A stretch of DNA of 64,000 bases, taken from positions 28,878,313 through 28,942,312 of the forward strand of contig NW_026622952.1 of NCBI RefSeq assembly GCF_023065955.2, read 5' to 3'. This document shows positions 33,446 to 45,439 of the stretch, piece after piece (within the stretch, counting starts at the first letter, position 1; the number at the start of each line of letters is the position of its first letter). The notes beneath the pieces are model-generated. The model was not told where the DNA came from. It searched no databases and saw only the letters and a program-made list of their open reading frames with translations. Source of the stretch: Ursus arctos. Taxonomy: Eukaryota > Chordata > Mammalia > Carnivora > Ursidae. A program made the position numbers and the translations under genes.

Positions 33446-34105
33446 ACTTTCCTGTGGCTGCTCTAACCAGTGACCACAAACTGGGTGGTTTAAAACAGCA
33501 GACATTTGGGGCACCTGGGTGGTTCAGTCCACGAAGTGTCTGCATTCAGCTCGGGTCATGATCCTGGGGTCCTGGGATCGAATCCTGCACTGGGCTCCCT
33601 GCTCCATGGGAAGTCTCTGCTCCCTCTCCCTCTGCCCCTTCCCCCTGCTCATGCTCTCACAATGTCTCATTCTCTCAAGTAAATAAATAAAATCTTAAAA
33701 AAAAAACCCAAACCCCAACAGACATTGATTCTCTCTCAGTTCTGGAGGACGAGGCTATAATCAGTGTTACTGGGCAAAATCAAGGTGTGGGCAGGGCCGC
33801 GTTTCCTCTGAAAGCTCTGGTGGAGAGTCGGCGGCTTGCCTCTTGCAGCGGCCATGGCTTATGGCTGCATTGCTCTGTTCTCTGCCTCTGTCTTCACTGC
33901 CAGCCCCTCCCGGGGTTGGAGCCCTTGATTCTCTGAGGAGGACACCTGTGATGGCAGCCAAGGCCCATCTGGGTAAGCCAGGTTAGTCTCTCCATCCGAA
34001 GACCTGTAATTTAATCACATGTGCAGAGATAAAGCAACACAGGGTCCAGGACTGAGGATGTGGGTGTCGTCTGGGGGCAGGTTTTCAGCTCACCACAGAC
34101 CTTTC
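33446..34105 (-). mobile_element. MLT1-like LTR, antisense, split by a SINE
   Basis: CTTTCCTGTGGCTGCTCTAAC, CAGTGACCACAAACTGGGTGG and TTTAAAACAGCAGACATT, then after the SINE ATTCTCTCTCAGTTCTGGAGG, CAAAATCAAGGTGTGGGCAG, GTTCTCTGCCTCTGTCTTCAC and CTGTAATTTAATCACATGTG. This is the antisense order of an MLT1/MaLR-type LTR (compare 22095-22418). Confidence 0.65.
33499..33726 (+). mobile_element. Carnivoran SINE nested in the MLT1-like LTR, with duplication
   Basis: Body 33507-33718: GGGGCACCTGGGTGGTTCAG, GTCATGATCCTGGGGTCCTG, GGGATCGAATCCTGCACTGG, GCTCCCTGCTCCATGGG, a CT-rich stretch and the tail AGTAAATAAATAAAATCTT plus an A-run. Flanking direct repeat CAGACATT at 33499-33506 and 33719-33726. 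Confidence 0.95.
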
Positions 34106-34920
34106 AGACTTCTACCTGACACATCATCTCGAAAACAAATTCTATACTGGCAGTGTTTCGTTTCTAGGCACCCCGTTCTATTTCATACTATTACTGCATA
34201 AACAAAGCACCCGGGCTTCTTTCCCCCTCACAGAGTCTGTGGTTAGGAATGCCCTATGTGGCAGGGTACGCTGGATATCTTACCTCCTCCGCTCCACGGG
34301 AGCGAGGGCCTCTGCAGCGGCCCTGCCGATGTGCACGACGGCGGGGATTTGGAATCCCGGCCAGGCTGCTTCTGGGCTGGCATGAATTGGAGGCTGGGCT
34401 CCGCAGGCAGTGTTGACCAGGGCACCCACACATGGCTTCTCCATTGCTCAGACTTCTCGCAGCCTGGAAGCAGAGCTCTGCAAGGCAGCATCCTGAGAGA
34501 GGTTGGTCCGGTCACCGCGCACCCAGATTCGAGGTCCTGATGGACAATTGCAAAGCACAGTGGCCGGTCTGTGAGATGAGCAGTGTTCCTGAGGCCTCCT
34601 CTGCAGAATGCAGCGTGCCACAGCCCTGCCTCTGTTTTTGGTGAAGTGTTCACGGCATGTGCTGAGTTTAGGATTTGGGGTTTTTTTTTTCCTTTCTTTT
34701 TTCTTTTTGTCTGTTTCTAGGTTCCTATCTAAGGTGCATCTGTCTTTAGAATAAAGGGCAGGTTCAACATTCAGCATTCACAGTGAGCAAGTGCTTACCC
34801 TCATTTGTAGAGTAAATCTAGGAGCCGGAATAATGTAGATAGCTTATGGGCTATGACTTGAGCCTACATTAAGGAGACAAAGAAAAATACAGTGTAAGTG
34901 TTCTTCCCTCAATAGCTGGG
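34106..34920. other. Unique, moderately GC-rich sequence
   Basis: Several overlapping ORFs on both strands (for example 34243-34653 minus, 34256-34540 plus) reflect GC content; none shows a recognised domain. A T/C-rich patch lies at 34680-34710. Confidence 0.5.
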
Positions 34921-34924
34921 GAGT

Positions 34925-35140
34925 TAACAGTGAACTCGAGAGCCTGCTGCCCTGGGTTATATCCCAGTGATATCATGTATTAGCTCTGTAGTGTAGGGAA
35001 ATTTGTTCAACCATTCCGTGCCTCAGCGTCCTCATTTCTAAAATGGAGATAACATTCCCTGCCTCATACGATGCTGTGGGGATTAAATTAATATCTATGT
35101 GCAAAGCACACGGAACAATGCAAGAAGTAGCAAATTATAG
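34925..35140 (+). mobile_element. MIR, sense
   Basis: GAGAGCCTGCTGCCCTGGGTT, TATTAGCTCTGTAGTG, GTTCAACCATTCCGTGCCTC, CTCATTTCTAAAATGGAGAT, CCTGCCTCATACGATGCTGT and GGGGATTAAATTAAT followed by TGCAAAGCACACGGAACAAT: the full MIR order. Confidence 0.88.
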
Positions 35141-35368
35141 TTTCTACTAAAAATGCAACTTTAAATATTCTTACCACACATAGTTAAGACATACATAGAT
35201 TTCCTCCCCCAACACACACAAAACATAAAAGCCTCAAACCACTATCTAGTAGTTCCTTGTGAACCAAATAGCTATGGAAAAGCTTGGGTGCTATCATCAA
35301 TATTTGAGGGCTAAGCATCCATAAAGGGATTGCTTGACCTAAAATTTGAAAAGTCACTGAGGAAAAAG

Positions 35369-35615
35369 AAATATTTTTTAAAAGATTTATGTATTTATTT
35401 GAGAGAGAGAGAGAGAGAGAGAGAGACTGAGGGTCAGTTGGGGGAGGGGAGGCGCATAGAGGAGAGAGAGTATCAAGCAGACTCTGCACTGAATGTGGAA
35501 CCTGACGCAGGGATCGATCTCACAACCCTGAGATCACTATCTGAGCCAAAACCAAGAGTAGTCAGACACTTAAGTGACTGCTCCACCCAGGCACCCTGGA
35601 AAAATAAATATTTTT
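35369..35615 (-). mobile_element. Carnivoran SINE, antisense, with (GA)n tract and duplication
   Basis: Body about 35379-35600: AAAAGATTTATGTATTTATTTG, a pure (GA)13 tract at 35401-35426, AAGCAGACTCTGCACTGAAT, GCAGGGATCGATCTCACAAC, CTGAGATCACTATCTGAGCC and the head CTCCACCCAGGCACCC. Flanks AAATATTTTT occur at 35369-35378 and 35606-35615. Older variant with an extra AAACCAAGAGT segment, as in 48606-48771. Confidence 0.92.
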
Positions 35616-37245
35616 AAAAATACCCAAATCCTATCCTTTCTTTGCCTTAATAATTCTCTACAAAATGGACTTTTTGGAAGACCTAAATAACTCCCCAAGA
35701 TTCCTGGAAGAATTTCCTCCCTTTATTTGTTCTTTATAATCATTTTTTTTAACTGATTAGTGAAATTAGCTTCCTGTTTTTGAACGATGGCACGTAAAGA
35801 GGGTTTGAATTGTGTTATTATATAGTTATTTCACAGTTTTTATCTACGGGAAGTACATTGTGAGTTTACCATGGAGAGAAGAGGGGATTCAATCATAAAT
35901 AGATGATATTTGCTTGGAATATTGTCCTTCATTGCAACATTGAAGGAATTCTCCCTTTACAGACCCAAATTAGAACCATCTTAAGAAACTATACAGCCTT
36001 TTTGAAAATGAAAAGTAAAAATTATCCGGGAATATCACACTAATGGAATTGAAAAAAAAAAAAAGTGCAGGGTGGGAAAGAAGGAACATGGTAAGCCCCA
36101 GAATTTCCAAACACAAGGGCTGACTCTTTAAGCACTTAGATGAAACTTTTCCTTTCATAGGAAGTTGGCCTCAGACTCTTCTGGGTGTATTTTTGGACTG
36201 TCAAGACTGGGATGACTAATGAGTGGTTTGCTCGTGGCTTTCGACCTGTGGCAGCACAGGCTGGCTCAGACTCCAGCACCGTCACAACAGCATGGTAATG
36301 TCATCTGTGTCCTTTCATAGAGGGATGATTCCCCCCTCTCTCAGTGCCCCTGCCACTACCTTTAATTTGTGAGCATCCTCAGTGTGGAAGTGTCTCAGTT
36401 GTCCCAGAGGGACCGATCGGTCACACTGTCACCCTCGTAAAGATATGGTTGCCACTCTCACGGTGAAATAGGGACAAAAGGGATCTATGACCAGAGGTAA
36501 TTTTGAGACTTCATGTCCTCATCCGTCTGTTATTTTTGTCCATTGGAGGAGTGTTGTATTTTCGGCTGCGGCTGCTCTCTCAGTCGGCCACACCCAGGCA
36601 GCCCCTACCCGCCATGCGTGTGCTTGATTGGTAGGCTATCTACCGACATATGGGTTATCTTCTTTTGTTGCCATGACTGTCATTATGGCCTTTGAGATGC
36701 TCTCTGTGTGCTTTACAGTCAAAACTCTGTGCAGCTGAAACTGAACATTGTTTTCCCTGGTTTTTAATGGCATGGGCGGAAGGTGAGAGCTCTCACATAA
36801 TTATTCAGGATTTGGCAGATTCTTGAACTGAATTTTAAATGATTGGGGGAAAAAAGACTTTTTTGAGTAAAATACTGCTTCATCATCCTTCGAGTGCTTT
36901 CGTACTCTGAGCATCTTGAATATGTATGTGAATGTATCAATGTGGTCAATATTTCTGAGCCAGTAGAAACTCTTATTTCTCTTCAGCTTTTGAAGGAGGG
37001 TGTTCCAGAGGACATTTCACCTGCTGCCTGGACAGAAAACCCTAACCCCGAAAATATTTTGTGGACTTCATGATGCTCTCTGTATCACCAAGGGCAAAGT
37101 TGATTTCCTTGGCCTCCACTTTGAATGTTACCACATTCTAGAGGGAGTGCAGTTGGTATCTGTATCTAGCTGATGAAAAATCTGGGATGTAGGAGAAATA
37201 ATCGTCATTTTGTCTTCAGAACATGTGCTTTTAACCACTAGCTCC
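35616..37245. other. Unique sequence, no gene seen
   Basis: AT-rich on the left, moderately GC-rich around 36220-36700. Short ORFs such as 36513-36695 have no recognised content. Confidence 0.5.
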
Positions 37246-37249
37246 TTAT

Positions 37250-37392
37250 TCTCCAAATCCATAAATTGGAACCATTATAACTACACTATGAGGATTCCTG
37301 AAGGCGTTTTGAAAATTATGTAAAGTGCAAGTGTGAGCGTGAGGTCTCAGATGTGGTAGGCACTTCATTAAAAAAAAAAAAAAAAAAAAAGG
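37250..37392 (+). mobile_element. MIR tail followed by a long A-run
   Basis: CCATAAATTGGAACCATTATAAC, ATGAGGATTCCTGAAGGCGTT, TATGTAAAGTGCAAG and GTGGTAGGCACTTCATTAA resemble the 3' half of a MIR (ending like GTAGGCACTCAATAA). About 20 A follow at 37371-37390. Confidence 0.6.
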
Positions 37393-38320
37393 AACCTGCA
37401 AGAACTTGATTGGGATGAGAACATCCCTGGATTGGGTATGTTTCCATATTATTTAAAATGCAAGAATTGATTTGCCCCATACATATTAGTAACAGGCTAG
37501 TTTACTCTTTATGTAGTGATTATGCGACAACAGTAGACGACTGCCTTTTACCGAGCAACATTTTGTGTATATTATGACTGTTTCGAGGATTGAAGGTTCA
37601 TTAGTCAAATACATTTTTTTCTCTAAAATTTGTGAAAATGATGGTCTAAAATCGCTTCTCTTCTGCCCATTTCTAACTCCAGGCTTCTTTTTTTTTGGCC
37701 TCTAGTAGGCTAAAAAACCATGGTAATCTACATGAAATAGAAGGTAGGTAAGGCTTTGGCTCTTCAGGGATTCTGACACAGAGACAATGAGGGGTCTCTT
37801 ACATATTGGCTACTCAGTAGACTGTATAGGAGCATCTTAGTTTGGGGAGAAAGAGTGGAAAGCAGAGCATGTTGAAAATGGCCAAGCTTTCTGAGATCTG
37901 TGGGAAAATCTGTATTAGTCCCATGGTACCGATCTGACTTTCAAAAGCCAAAAACGGAGCTCAATCTTCCTTGTCTTGAGTATAGGGAAGGTAGACATCC
38001 TCTAACTGTTTCTGCAGAGACAGCTCCTTACCTACCAAAAATGATCCATAGGAATTTTTTAAAATGTGATTTCTCAATTAAACAACTCAGTAGATCAATT
38101 GCAAGAGAGAAGACAACCATCTTTGAAGCTTGAATTATTTGACTGGAAGATCAAGTGCAAAAATATTCCAAAACCCAGAAAAAAATTGAAAATTGAAAAA
38201 TTGAAAAAAAGTTGAAAATCATGATGGAAAAGGAAACACATTTGAGGTGATAGATTTAAGAAGCCGAATGTGTTCCTAATAAGAATTCTTAAGAAAATAT
38301 AAAATGCTGAAGATAAAATA
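37393..38320. other. Unique AT-rich sequence
   Basis: The local repetition ATTGAAAA/TTGAAAAA at 38185-38215 is the only structure. The 77-codon ORF at 37900-38133 is unrecognised and AT-rich. Confidence 0.5.
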
Positions 38321-38324
38321 GCAT

Positions 38325-38745
38325 TGTATTAGATGTCCATTGCTGTATAACTAATTATTTCTAAACTAAGTGGCTTAAAGTAATTTTATTATCTCGTAGC
38401 TTCTATGAGGGGGAGCCCAGGGGAGCCTTAGCAGGGTGGTATTCTGGCTCAGCCTATCAATAGATTACAGTTAAACCATGTGCCAAGACTGCAATGTCTG
38501 AACTTGACTGTTGCCCAAGCATCTATTTTCAAGTAAATTCATGGCCTAGAGAGAAAGAAAGGGTGGGCAAGTGCTCCATAGAAAAGCCAGGGTCTTACAA
38601 CTTTATCTCAGAAGTGACATGCCATCATTTGCATGTATGCTATAACAGAGCTGTCTTAGCACAGTCTTTGAGCAGACTCCACAAGAGTGTGACTGCTAGG
38701 AGGTGGAGACCATTGAGGGTCATCTTCAAGACTGCCTACAATGAA
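38325..38745 (-). mobile_element. Old interspersed repeat, LTR-like, probably antisense
   Basis: GTCCATTGCTGTATAACTAATT, AAACTAAGTGGCTTAAAG, TTTTATTATCTCGTAGCTTC, TTATCTCAGAAGTGACATGCC, ATCATTTGC, GGAGGTGGAGACCATTGAGG and GTCATCTTCAAGACTGCCTAC follow the order of a common old mammalian repeat with AGTGGCTTAAA near one end and GGAGGC..GGGATCATTGGGGGCCATCTT near the other. Exact family not recalled. Confidence 0.55.
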
Positions 38746-41700
38746 TATTATAGAAGGAACACCTATAGAGCTGAAGGAAACTTGAATCTGAAATTTCAAA
38801 GCACTCACTCAGTTACTGGTTGGATAAGAAAACATGCACGTCTACTCTGCCCAAAAGACTTGAACGCCAAATATCAAGTGAAAACCAAATAAGCTACAAG
38901 GTTAAACTCACTTATTACTACAAAGAGAAAAACATGAAACTAGCCAGAGACTTATCTTTGCAGGAATGTAGACCAGAAGAGTGGGATCGTATCTACAGAT
39001 GAGTAAGAAGAAAGGACCACAACTCCAAAGTTCTAGGTCACTAAGATAGCATATAACTAAATAAAATAGAAACATGAGTTTAGAATGTATATCATTCATT
39101 TATCCCATGAGAAAAACAATTGAGAAAATACATTAACCAATAACCCCCGAAGTATTATACAGAGTTCAAGATACAGGAAGATAAAGAAGAGAGGAAACAG
39201 AAACATGGTAACATGCAAGTCCATGAGAATACATAATACAAATGGCAAAGAAGGACTTCTGTAAGGGAAGCGTAGAGCACTCCAGATTTTGGTAACAGCC
39301 TCCAAATTTCTGTGGTTTTCTACAATAAAAACTTAGTCCTCGCTTGATGATGCTAATCCTCTTCACCTTGGGTGACTCTCCCAGATAGAGCTGACCTCTG
39401 TCAGGCCTCTCAGATTTCAAGCCACTTAAGTTCTGTGGCTCTACCATCTTAAGACAAGTGCTTTTGCATGATTTTTCAGGGAGAGGTAGAGAGAGGCTAT
39501 AAGAAGTGCACAAAAGCTTTTTGCTGACCCAGCTTAGAAATGATCTGCATGACTTCTACTTACATTTCATTGGCTCAAACATGTTCCGTGACCTCAACAG
39601 AGTGCAGGGGAGCTGGGCAGTGAAATCCAGAAGATAAAGGGCAGCTACGAGTTGATGAGTATGAAGGCTAGCCACTCTACCGTTAAGTGATCTTAGCAAA
39701 CGTGGGGTAAGAAACGGAGGTCAACTGCAATCACGGGGAAAGGCAGGGAAATGAGTAAGAGGTTAGAAATAAATTATTTTAAAGTTGTCATCTAAATGAT
39801 AAGGGCAGGGGGATACTTTGTCTTTATTAAAGAAGGTAGTTTTTATCTTACCTTCATATAAACACATGCTTCTCTGTATGAGAAGAGGAAGCAAAGCCTA
39901 AGAACAAATGGAGAGCACGGTTGAAATGGATTTTGTCGATCGTACCAACACAAATAACAGAGGAAGTGACAATATAAAATTAATAACAGAGCAAGGCAGA
40001 AAAATGAAATCAATTATGTAGGACATTAAATGTGAGCAAATCAAAACTCTTACATTAGAAGAGAAAACCTATATGCTATTTTCAAGAAGTAAGCTTAAAA
40101 CAAATGGGTTAAGAAATATTAAAAATAAAGAGGCAATTATAAACTCATAAAAGAGTGGAGATATTAATATCAAACAATGTAGTTCTTTAAAATTAAAAAG
40201 GCTGAACAGAATAAAGGGGATATTGTGTAAAACATTTCCATTCCAGTTTACTTAAAACACTTCCCTGTAATGGGCAGAAATACATTCTTCATAATGAAAC
40301 AAGTAGCTGGAATCAGTCATTAACACTGTACATTCGCTGTGTTCTCAAATTGGTGCCAGATGCTTCTGTTCAGCTTGTGTTCGTCTTGCAAACACTCTCA
40401 TCCCAGCGGTCTGATATTCTGGTGTGATGCCCCGTAACATGGTTAGATGACCTGGAGGATGATCTTTCCAATATAGAAATAGATGACCATGTATGACCAG
40501 TGTTTCAATTTACTCAGTGCCATACATAATGAAAAAATACCGACGTTCTTCATTTGTCAAGCGTCTGGCTCTTGAACAGCACTTCAAACTGACACGTCAG
40601 TCCCATGACAAAGGTCCTGTACATCAATGCGCAAGACATCTGAACGTCCCAGATCTGAATGGCATTCATCCTTGTTTCTCCAGTGGTTCACCTCTCTTGT
40701 ACTCTCCATGGCTCGAGCTGAAATTCAATTGCAGCAATTATTTGCTAATCGAATCAGACTTTGTGTTACACACAATGGTTCTATGAGGCAAATGCATTGA
40801 AAACAGGAAACATTTAAATGAAACCCATTCCTTTAGTCTGAGGCAGCTGAGGGTTTTTTTTTTTCTTTTTTCTTTTTAGATATTATCTCAAAAGTTCACT
40901 TGTTGAGCTTACATGGAAAAAAAAACATTGCAGAGAATATGAAATTACATGGAAATGTCTGGTTTAATATAAACAGAATTGTGTGGCGCAGAAGCTCGTG
41001 AGGACACGGGGGACTGAAAGCTATTTTGTTATTGAAAGGCAGACTAGGTCAACAGGCTGCACATGGAAGAGCCACGTCTATCAAGCAGAGATGAGGACTG
41101 ACAACCTGGGCGTAGCCTCGCAAGGCTTGACACAAGACGGAGAAGGTGCTGTCTGCAGTACTGAAAGTACACTTCATTTGCAAAACTCAGGAGCAGAAAA
41201 TTAATCAGATTCTTTTGACGATAAAGAAAAAAATGGCAGACTGCATTTAATATTTCCAAGTGGAATAAATTAACCTTTGAATATTTTAGTCTGGGGACTA
41301 ACACACACACACAAAATGAAATAATGGTTAGAGAGGTATTAAAAATGGTATCTAAAAGCAAACTCCACCCATTCAGACCACTTGAAGCAGATGGGACCTC
41401 GGAGGGGCGGATGTCTCAGAAGTTTTCTTAGAAGGTAAAAATCCAAAAAGAAGACAACAAGGTAAGAGCGAAAAAACAATTTGAGATCATTTCTGTTACA
41501 GTCCTTCCTTTCAGTTAGGACTATTGTTCATAACATTGTGTGAAGAAAAATACATGGAAAGCTGCCAGGAATAATGTTTTAAATTTACTCCATTACCCAC
41601 AACTTATTTGACTTCTGTTTGGAAACTATAAATGGCATTGTAAACTGAAAGGCCATTTCTGGTTCAAAGAGGTTGGAGGCTACATTCCTGTTCCTTTATT

Positions 41701-42770
41701 ATTTTTTTAAATCCCCAATAGCATAAGCTTCTAGCAGACATCATTCAGCTTTTAACCAGACACATTATTGTGAAGTTTTCTAGGGATGAGCTTAGAGCTG
41801 CCACTTAAAGGTTGAGGCAGAAGGTGTAAGATCAGGAAAGAGAAAAAAGACCAGGGAATTGTAAACATCTGGCTTGATGTTTTGTTTGTTCTTATGTACT
41901 TAGGGGCAGTCTTCTTGGAAGTGAAAGAGTGACTTTAAAAAGTCATAGTCCATAGTTTGAAGGCTTTTAATAACACATGTGTCTATTTTGGTTACCGAAG
42001 GAATTGCTTTTTTCAAGCTTATGCAATTATGTAATGCAAACTTCATTATCTCAGCATTGTAAGTTACAAGATGAAATGAATGGGTGCATATCTATTCAGT
42101 GTTTCCTACTGAAAGTAACCACCATATGTGGGAAAATTGATACGAAATATACGAAAACCGAATGCTTTGGAATGGCTCAGTCAAGGAGAGTCCATTTAAA
42201 AGAGTTGTCTAATTAGGTCTGTGTAAGCCAACTATCAATGTTTTAGGCTATTATGAAATGTACCAGAAGAATATTATTTTTTTGGATTGCTTTGCAAGTG
42301 ACTTTAATTTCTCCATTAACTTTAATGAAATAAAAACTCTAAAACAAAACACTGCAGGTATTGTATATGCAAGAAAGCCAATAGCCAACTCCAAAGACAA
42401 GATCTTATTCCTATAACAAAAGCCTAGTGAACTAGTATACATGCATATATAAAATTTATATTTAAAGCATGATTATATTCTTAATAATCTTCACTTTAAC
42501 TTCTTCGACTAACCAGTGACCCATTATGACTTCTAGTTATCTGTGGTAAGACTCTTCCACACCAAAAGATTTTAATCTTTAGACACAAATTATACCACAA
42601 GCAGAGTTTAAAGACCCTTATTATTTTAATGTCTTTAATTGTGGACAATGAGAATTAAATACCTCATACATTCCATACCTATTGCCAAAATCAACACCAA
42701 GGGACAAGTGTGATTTGACAAAGAATCTCAATTGAGGTTTTGTTACCATGTTCAGTCAGAGATGCCATTT
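38746..42770. other. About 4 kb of mostly unique sequence, no gene recognised
   Basis: No SINE or clear L1. ORFs at 38494-38892, 39166-39513 (minus), 40493-40786 and 41044-41361 (minus) are unrecognised. The segment 40340-40800 is the least repeat-like and most compositionally even part. The rest is A/T-rich with A-runs. Confidence 0.5.
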
Positions 42771-43005
42771 TCCCCGCACCTAATTCTTTTTTTTTTTTTT
42801 TAAGATTTTATTTATTTGACAGAGATAGAGACAGCCAGCGAGAGAGAGGGAACACAAGCAGGGGGAGAGGGAGAGGAAGAAGCAGGCTCCCAGCAGAGGA
42901 GCCCGATGTGGGACTCGATCCCGGAACGCCGGGATCACGCCCTGAGCCGAAGGCAGACGCTCAACCGCTGTGCCGCCCAGGCGCCCCATCCCCGTACCTA
43001 ATTCT
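42771..43005 (-). mobile_element. Young carnivoran SINE with 17-bp target-site duplication
   Basis: Body 42788-42988: T-run, AAGATTTTATTTATTTGACAG, CCAGCGAGAGAGAGGGAACA, GAAGCAGGCTCCCAGCAGAG, GACTCGATCCCGGAACGCCG, GGGATCACGCCCTGAGCCGA, AGGCAGACGCTCAACCGCTG and the head TGCCGCCCAGGCGCCCC. Direct repeats TCCCCGCACCTAATTCT (42771-42787) and TCCCCGTACCTAATTCT (42989-43005) differ at one base. Preserved CpGs show it is recent. Confidence 0.98.
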
Positions 43006-44645
43006 ACTCCCACCTAAACTGTTTTTGATTAACAGAGATTTAATATTTTTATCTGAAGACCAATAACCCAAAATGCCATTAAAAGGGGAAGAGTTCATCT
43101 TATATTTTTCTTCGTAGAAAGCGTGTTCACAAGGGCTCTTGAAGGGTTACCTGGTTGACGACTGACAAGGGCTGGTCAGTGCCCTGACAGTCTCTGAGCA
43201 CCTTTCCCGCACAGAAAGGTGTAAAGCCTTTTCAGGTTGTAAGATGTGACTTCTTTGACTGTGTTCCCATAAACATCACAGACTCAAGAGGCAGAGGGAC
43301 TTGGGGATAAAATGCCACCTGCCTGGTGAGCAGGGCATCCCTTACTTTTCTCAACTTTGTAACAAAATTCTAATGAAGACCCTCACCTTCCCCTCCCAAA
43401 AAAAAACACGCCCCCCCCCCCCTCCAAACTGCCCCATGATATGTAGTGTCTGGGAGGAATTCGTCCAAACTAGAGGTTTGAAATAGAGTTTTTAAAAAAG
43501 CTGATGATGGATCGGTCTTTTGCTTTCTGAAGTAAAGCAGTCAAGAGGACCTGAGTGAAATTGAAAGACCTAGTGTCATTCTCCCACTGTGTGATGGGTG
43601 TCTTGAGAGATCACTAAGGGCCAAGGCAGCTCTCCTCTCCTGCCTTGGTGCTAGTTTTGAGGTGGTGGGGCTAATACTCTCCTCTTCTTCCATCTTCATA
43701 CATCATTTGGAGATTATAATTTCCAGAAAGTGCCAGTCAGGAGATTGTGGGGTGATGGTGTCTTAAGAGAGAATCCCTGTGACATCCAAGAACTAAGAAA
43801 AATGTTTAAAAGAAAATTGGGTGCTTGCTGTGCCTACCAAAACTTAAAAACAATTTAGGCTAAAATATCACAGCACTGATGAAAGAATCAAAAACAGATG
43901 GATTAACAAAAAAGCAGATGGCCTTGGAAGCAATCAACAGTTCATAAGAAAATAATGCATAATAACAAATACATAGAAAAAGAATGCTACACACAGAACT
44001 CACATGAAGAAATAATTATTTAAAAGTATTGGTAGGGCAACTGGCTAGATGATTTGGGTAAAAGTTAAATTAAACCATATCCTACTATTTCTGTTGGTTT
44101 AAAAAGTTGGATTTTGTAAATGCTATTCAGAAACCATTTAGTTGTTTTATAATGAGATTTTTTTTAAGGTGGAATAATTGATATTTTATGTTCTAGATTC
44201 TCCAACAAACCTAATTGTAAGTTTGTTTTTTCTCTGGATAATTCTATTTCCTTATGCTAGATAGTCTACTACTCTACAAATTTCATATTCTAGGAACAGA
44301 GCATGTCCAGTGTAATTCTCATTGGCCTTACTGTTTGAAGGAGCCTTTGAATGTGCTTACCAAATCAAGGTCATTGTTGTGGAAAAGGAAAAGAGGCATG
44401 AAAGACTTGTCCATAGACCATTTTCCCACATGGAGAAGAGACAGGTTCATATTCCAGCTTCAGTCTCATGGTGCCTTGTAGATGTTCCTCTGTGATTCAT
44501 GACATCACTTTCTCCATCATTGACATAATTCTGAAATACCTTCTAATTACTGCAAAGGGAAGGAGGCTATGCATAAAGGACATGAAAAATAGCAAATAGA
44601 AAAAACGTTTGAGTCTATAAAATTAAAAAAAAAGTCTGTACATAG
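43006..44645. other. Unique sequence, no gene seen
   Basis: A C-run with flanking A-run lies at 43400-43425. The ORF 44254-44481 is unrecognised. A-rich sequence from 43850 onward may include a very old L1 fragment. Confidence 0.45.
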
Positions 44646-44649
44646 ACTA

Positions 44650-45060
44650 AACTACAATACCAGGCTAAAAACAGATAAAAATATATGAACAAGTAGATAA
44701 TCAAAATTAGATTAGTATGGTTGTTTAAAAAATTCATACAATTTGATAAGTCAAGTAACCCAATAAAAATCGACAAAGAATAGGATTTTCATGGAGAAAT
44801 AATACATGAAGGCATTTTCTACCTCACTACTGATCAAAAGAATTACAGATTAAAATAAAGATACCTTTTCCACCCACAAATTAGCCAAGATTCTTTTAAA
44901 GATAATATTTGTTGGGTTGCAAGGAAACTTACAGCTCTTGCAAAATGCTAGTGGGAGAACCAAAGGCCACATCTTTCTGGAGGATAATGTTGGGACTATG
45001 TATCAAGATCCCTAGAAGATTAACACATTGGCCCATAGATTTTACAGATAGAAACTAGCT
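44650..45060 (+). mobile_element. Old L1/HAL1-like fragment, sense
   Basis: CCCAATAAAAATCGACAAAG, AGGATTTTCATGGAGAAATAATAC, CTACCTCACTACTGATCAAAAG, AATTACAGATTAAAATAAAG, TGGGTTGCAAGGAAAC, AAAATGCTAGTGGGAG and CTTTCTGGAGGATAATG follow the order of a L1 ORF2 3' end (free of intact frame). Strongly diverged. Confidence 0.6.
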
Positions 45061-45064
45061 TAAT

Positions 45065-45325
45065 TAGTTCCTTCTCTCTCTCTCAAAATAAATAAATCTT
45101 TTTCTTTTAAGATTTTATCTGTTTATTTGACAGAGAGACAGCGAGAGAGGGAACACAAGCAGGGGAATTGGGAGAAGGAGAGTCAGACTCCCTACCGAGC
45201 AAGGAGCCCGATGCGGGACTCAATCCCAGGACCCTGGGATCGTGACCTGAGCCAAAAGCAGACACTTAACAACTGAGCCACCCAGGCGCCCAATAAGTAA
45301 ATCTTTAAAAAAATAAAGCAAGTAG
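45065..45325 (-). mobile_element. Carnivoran SINE inserted into the tail of an older SINE remnant
   Basis: Body 45102-45291 on the minus strand: TTTTAAGATTTTATCTG, AGACAGCGAGAGAGGGAACA, GAGTCAGACTCCCTACCGAG, GACTCAATCCCAGGACCC, GGGATCGTGACCTGAGCC and the head CTGAGCCACCCAGGCGCCC. Direct repeats AATAAATAAATCTTT (45087-45101) and AATAAGTAAATCTTT (45292-45306). The target itself (CTCTCTCTCTCAAAATAAATAAATCTT) is the 3' tail of a plus-strand SINE, so a younger copy landed in an older one's tail. Confidence 0.93.
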
Positions 45326-45439
45326 AGACTAATTCTCAAAGGAAAGATCTTGTAGAATTGAACTAAGCAAATCAATCTTTCTGCGAAGGAGTAAACAAAT
45401 ATGGGGGAAAATGAAATGGGTTTTTATTTTATGATGTGC

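Noticed and set aside
42740..43066. 108-codon plus-strand ORF and its antisense counterpart
   Set aside because: Both are frames through the young SINE at 42788-42988.
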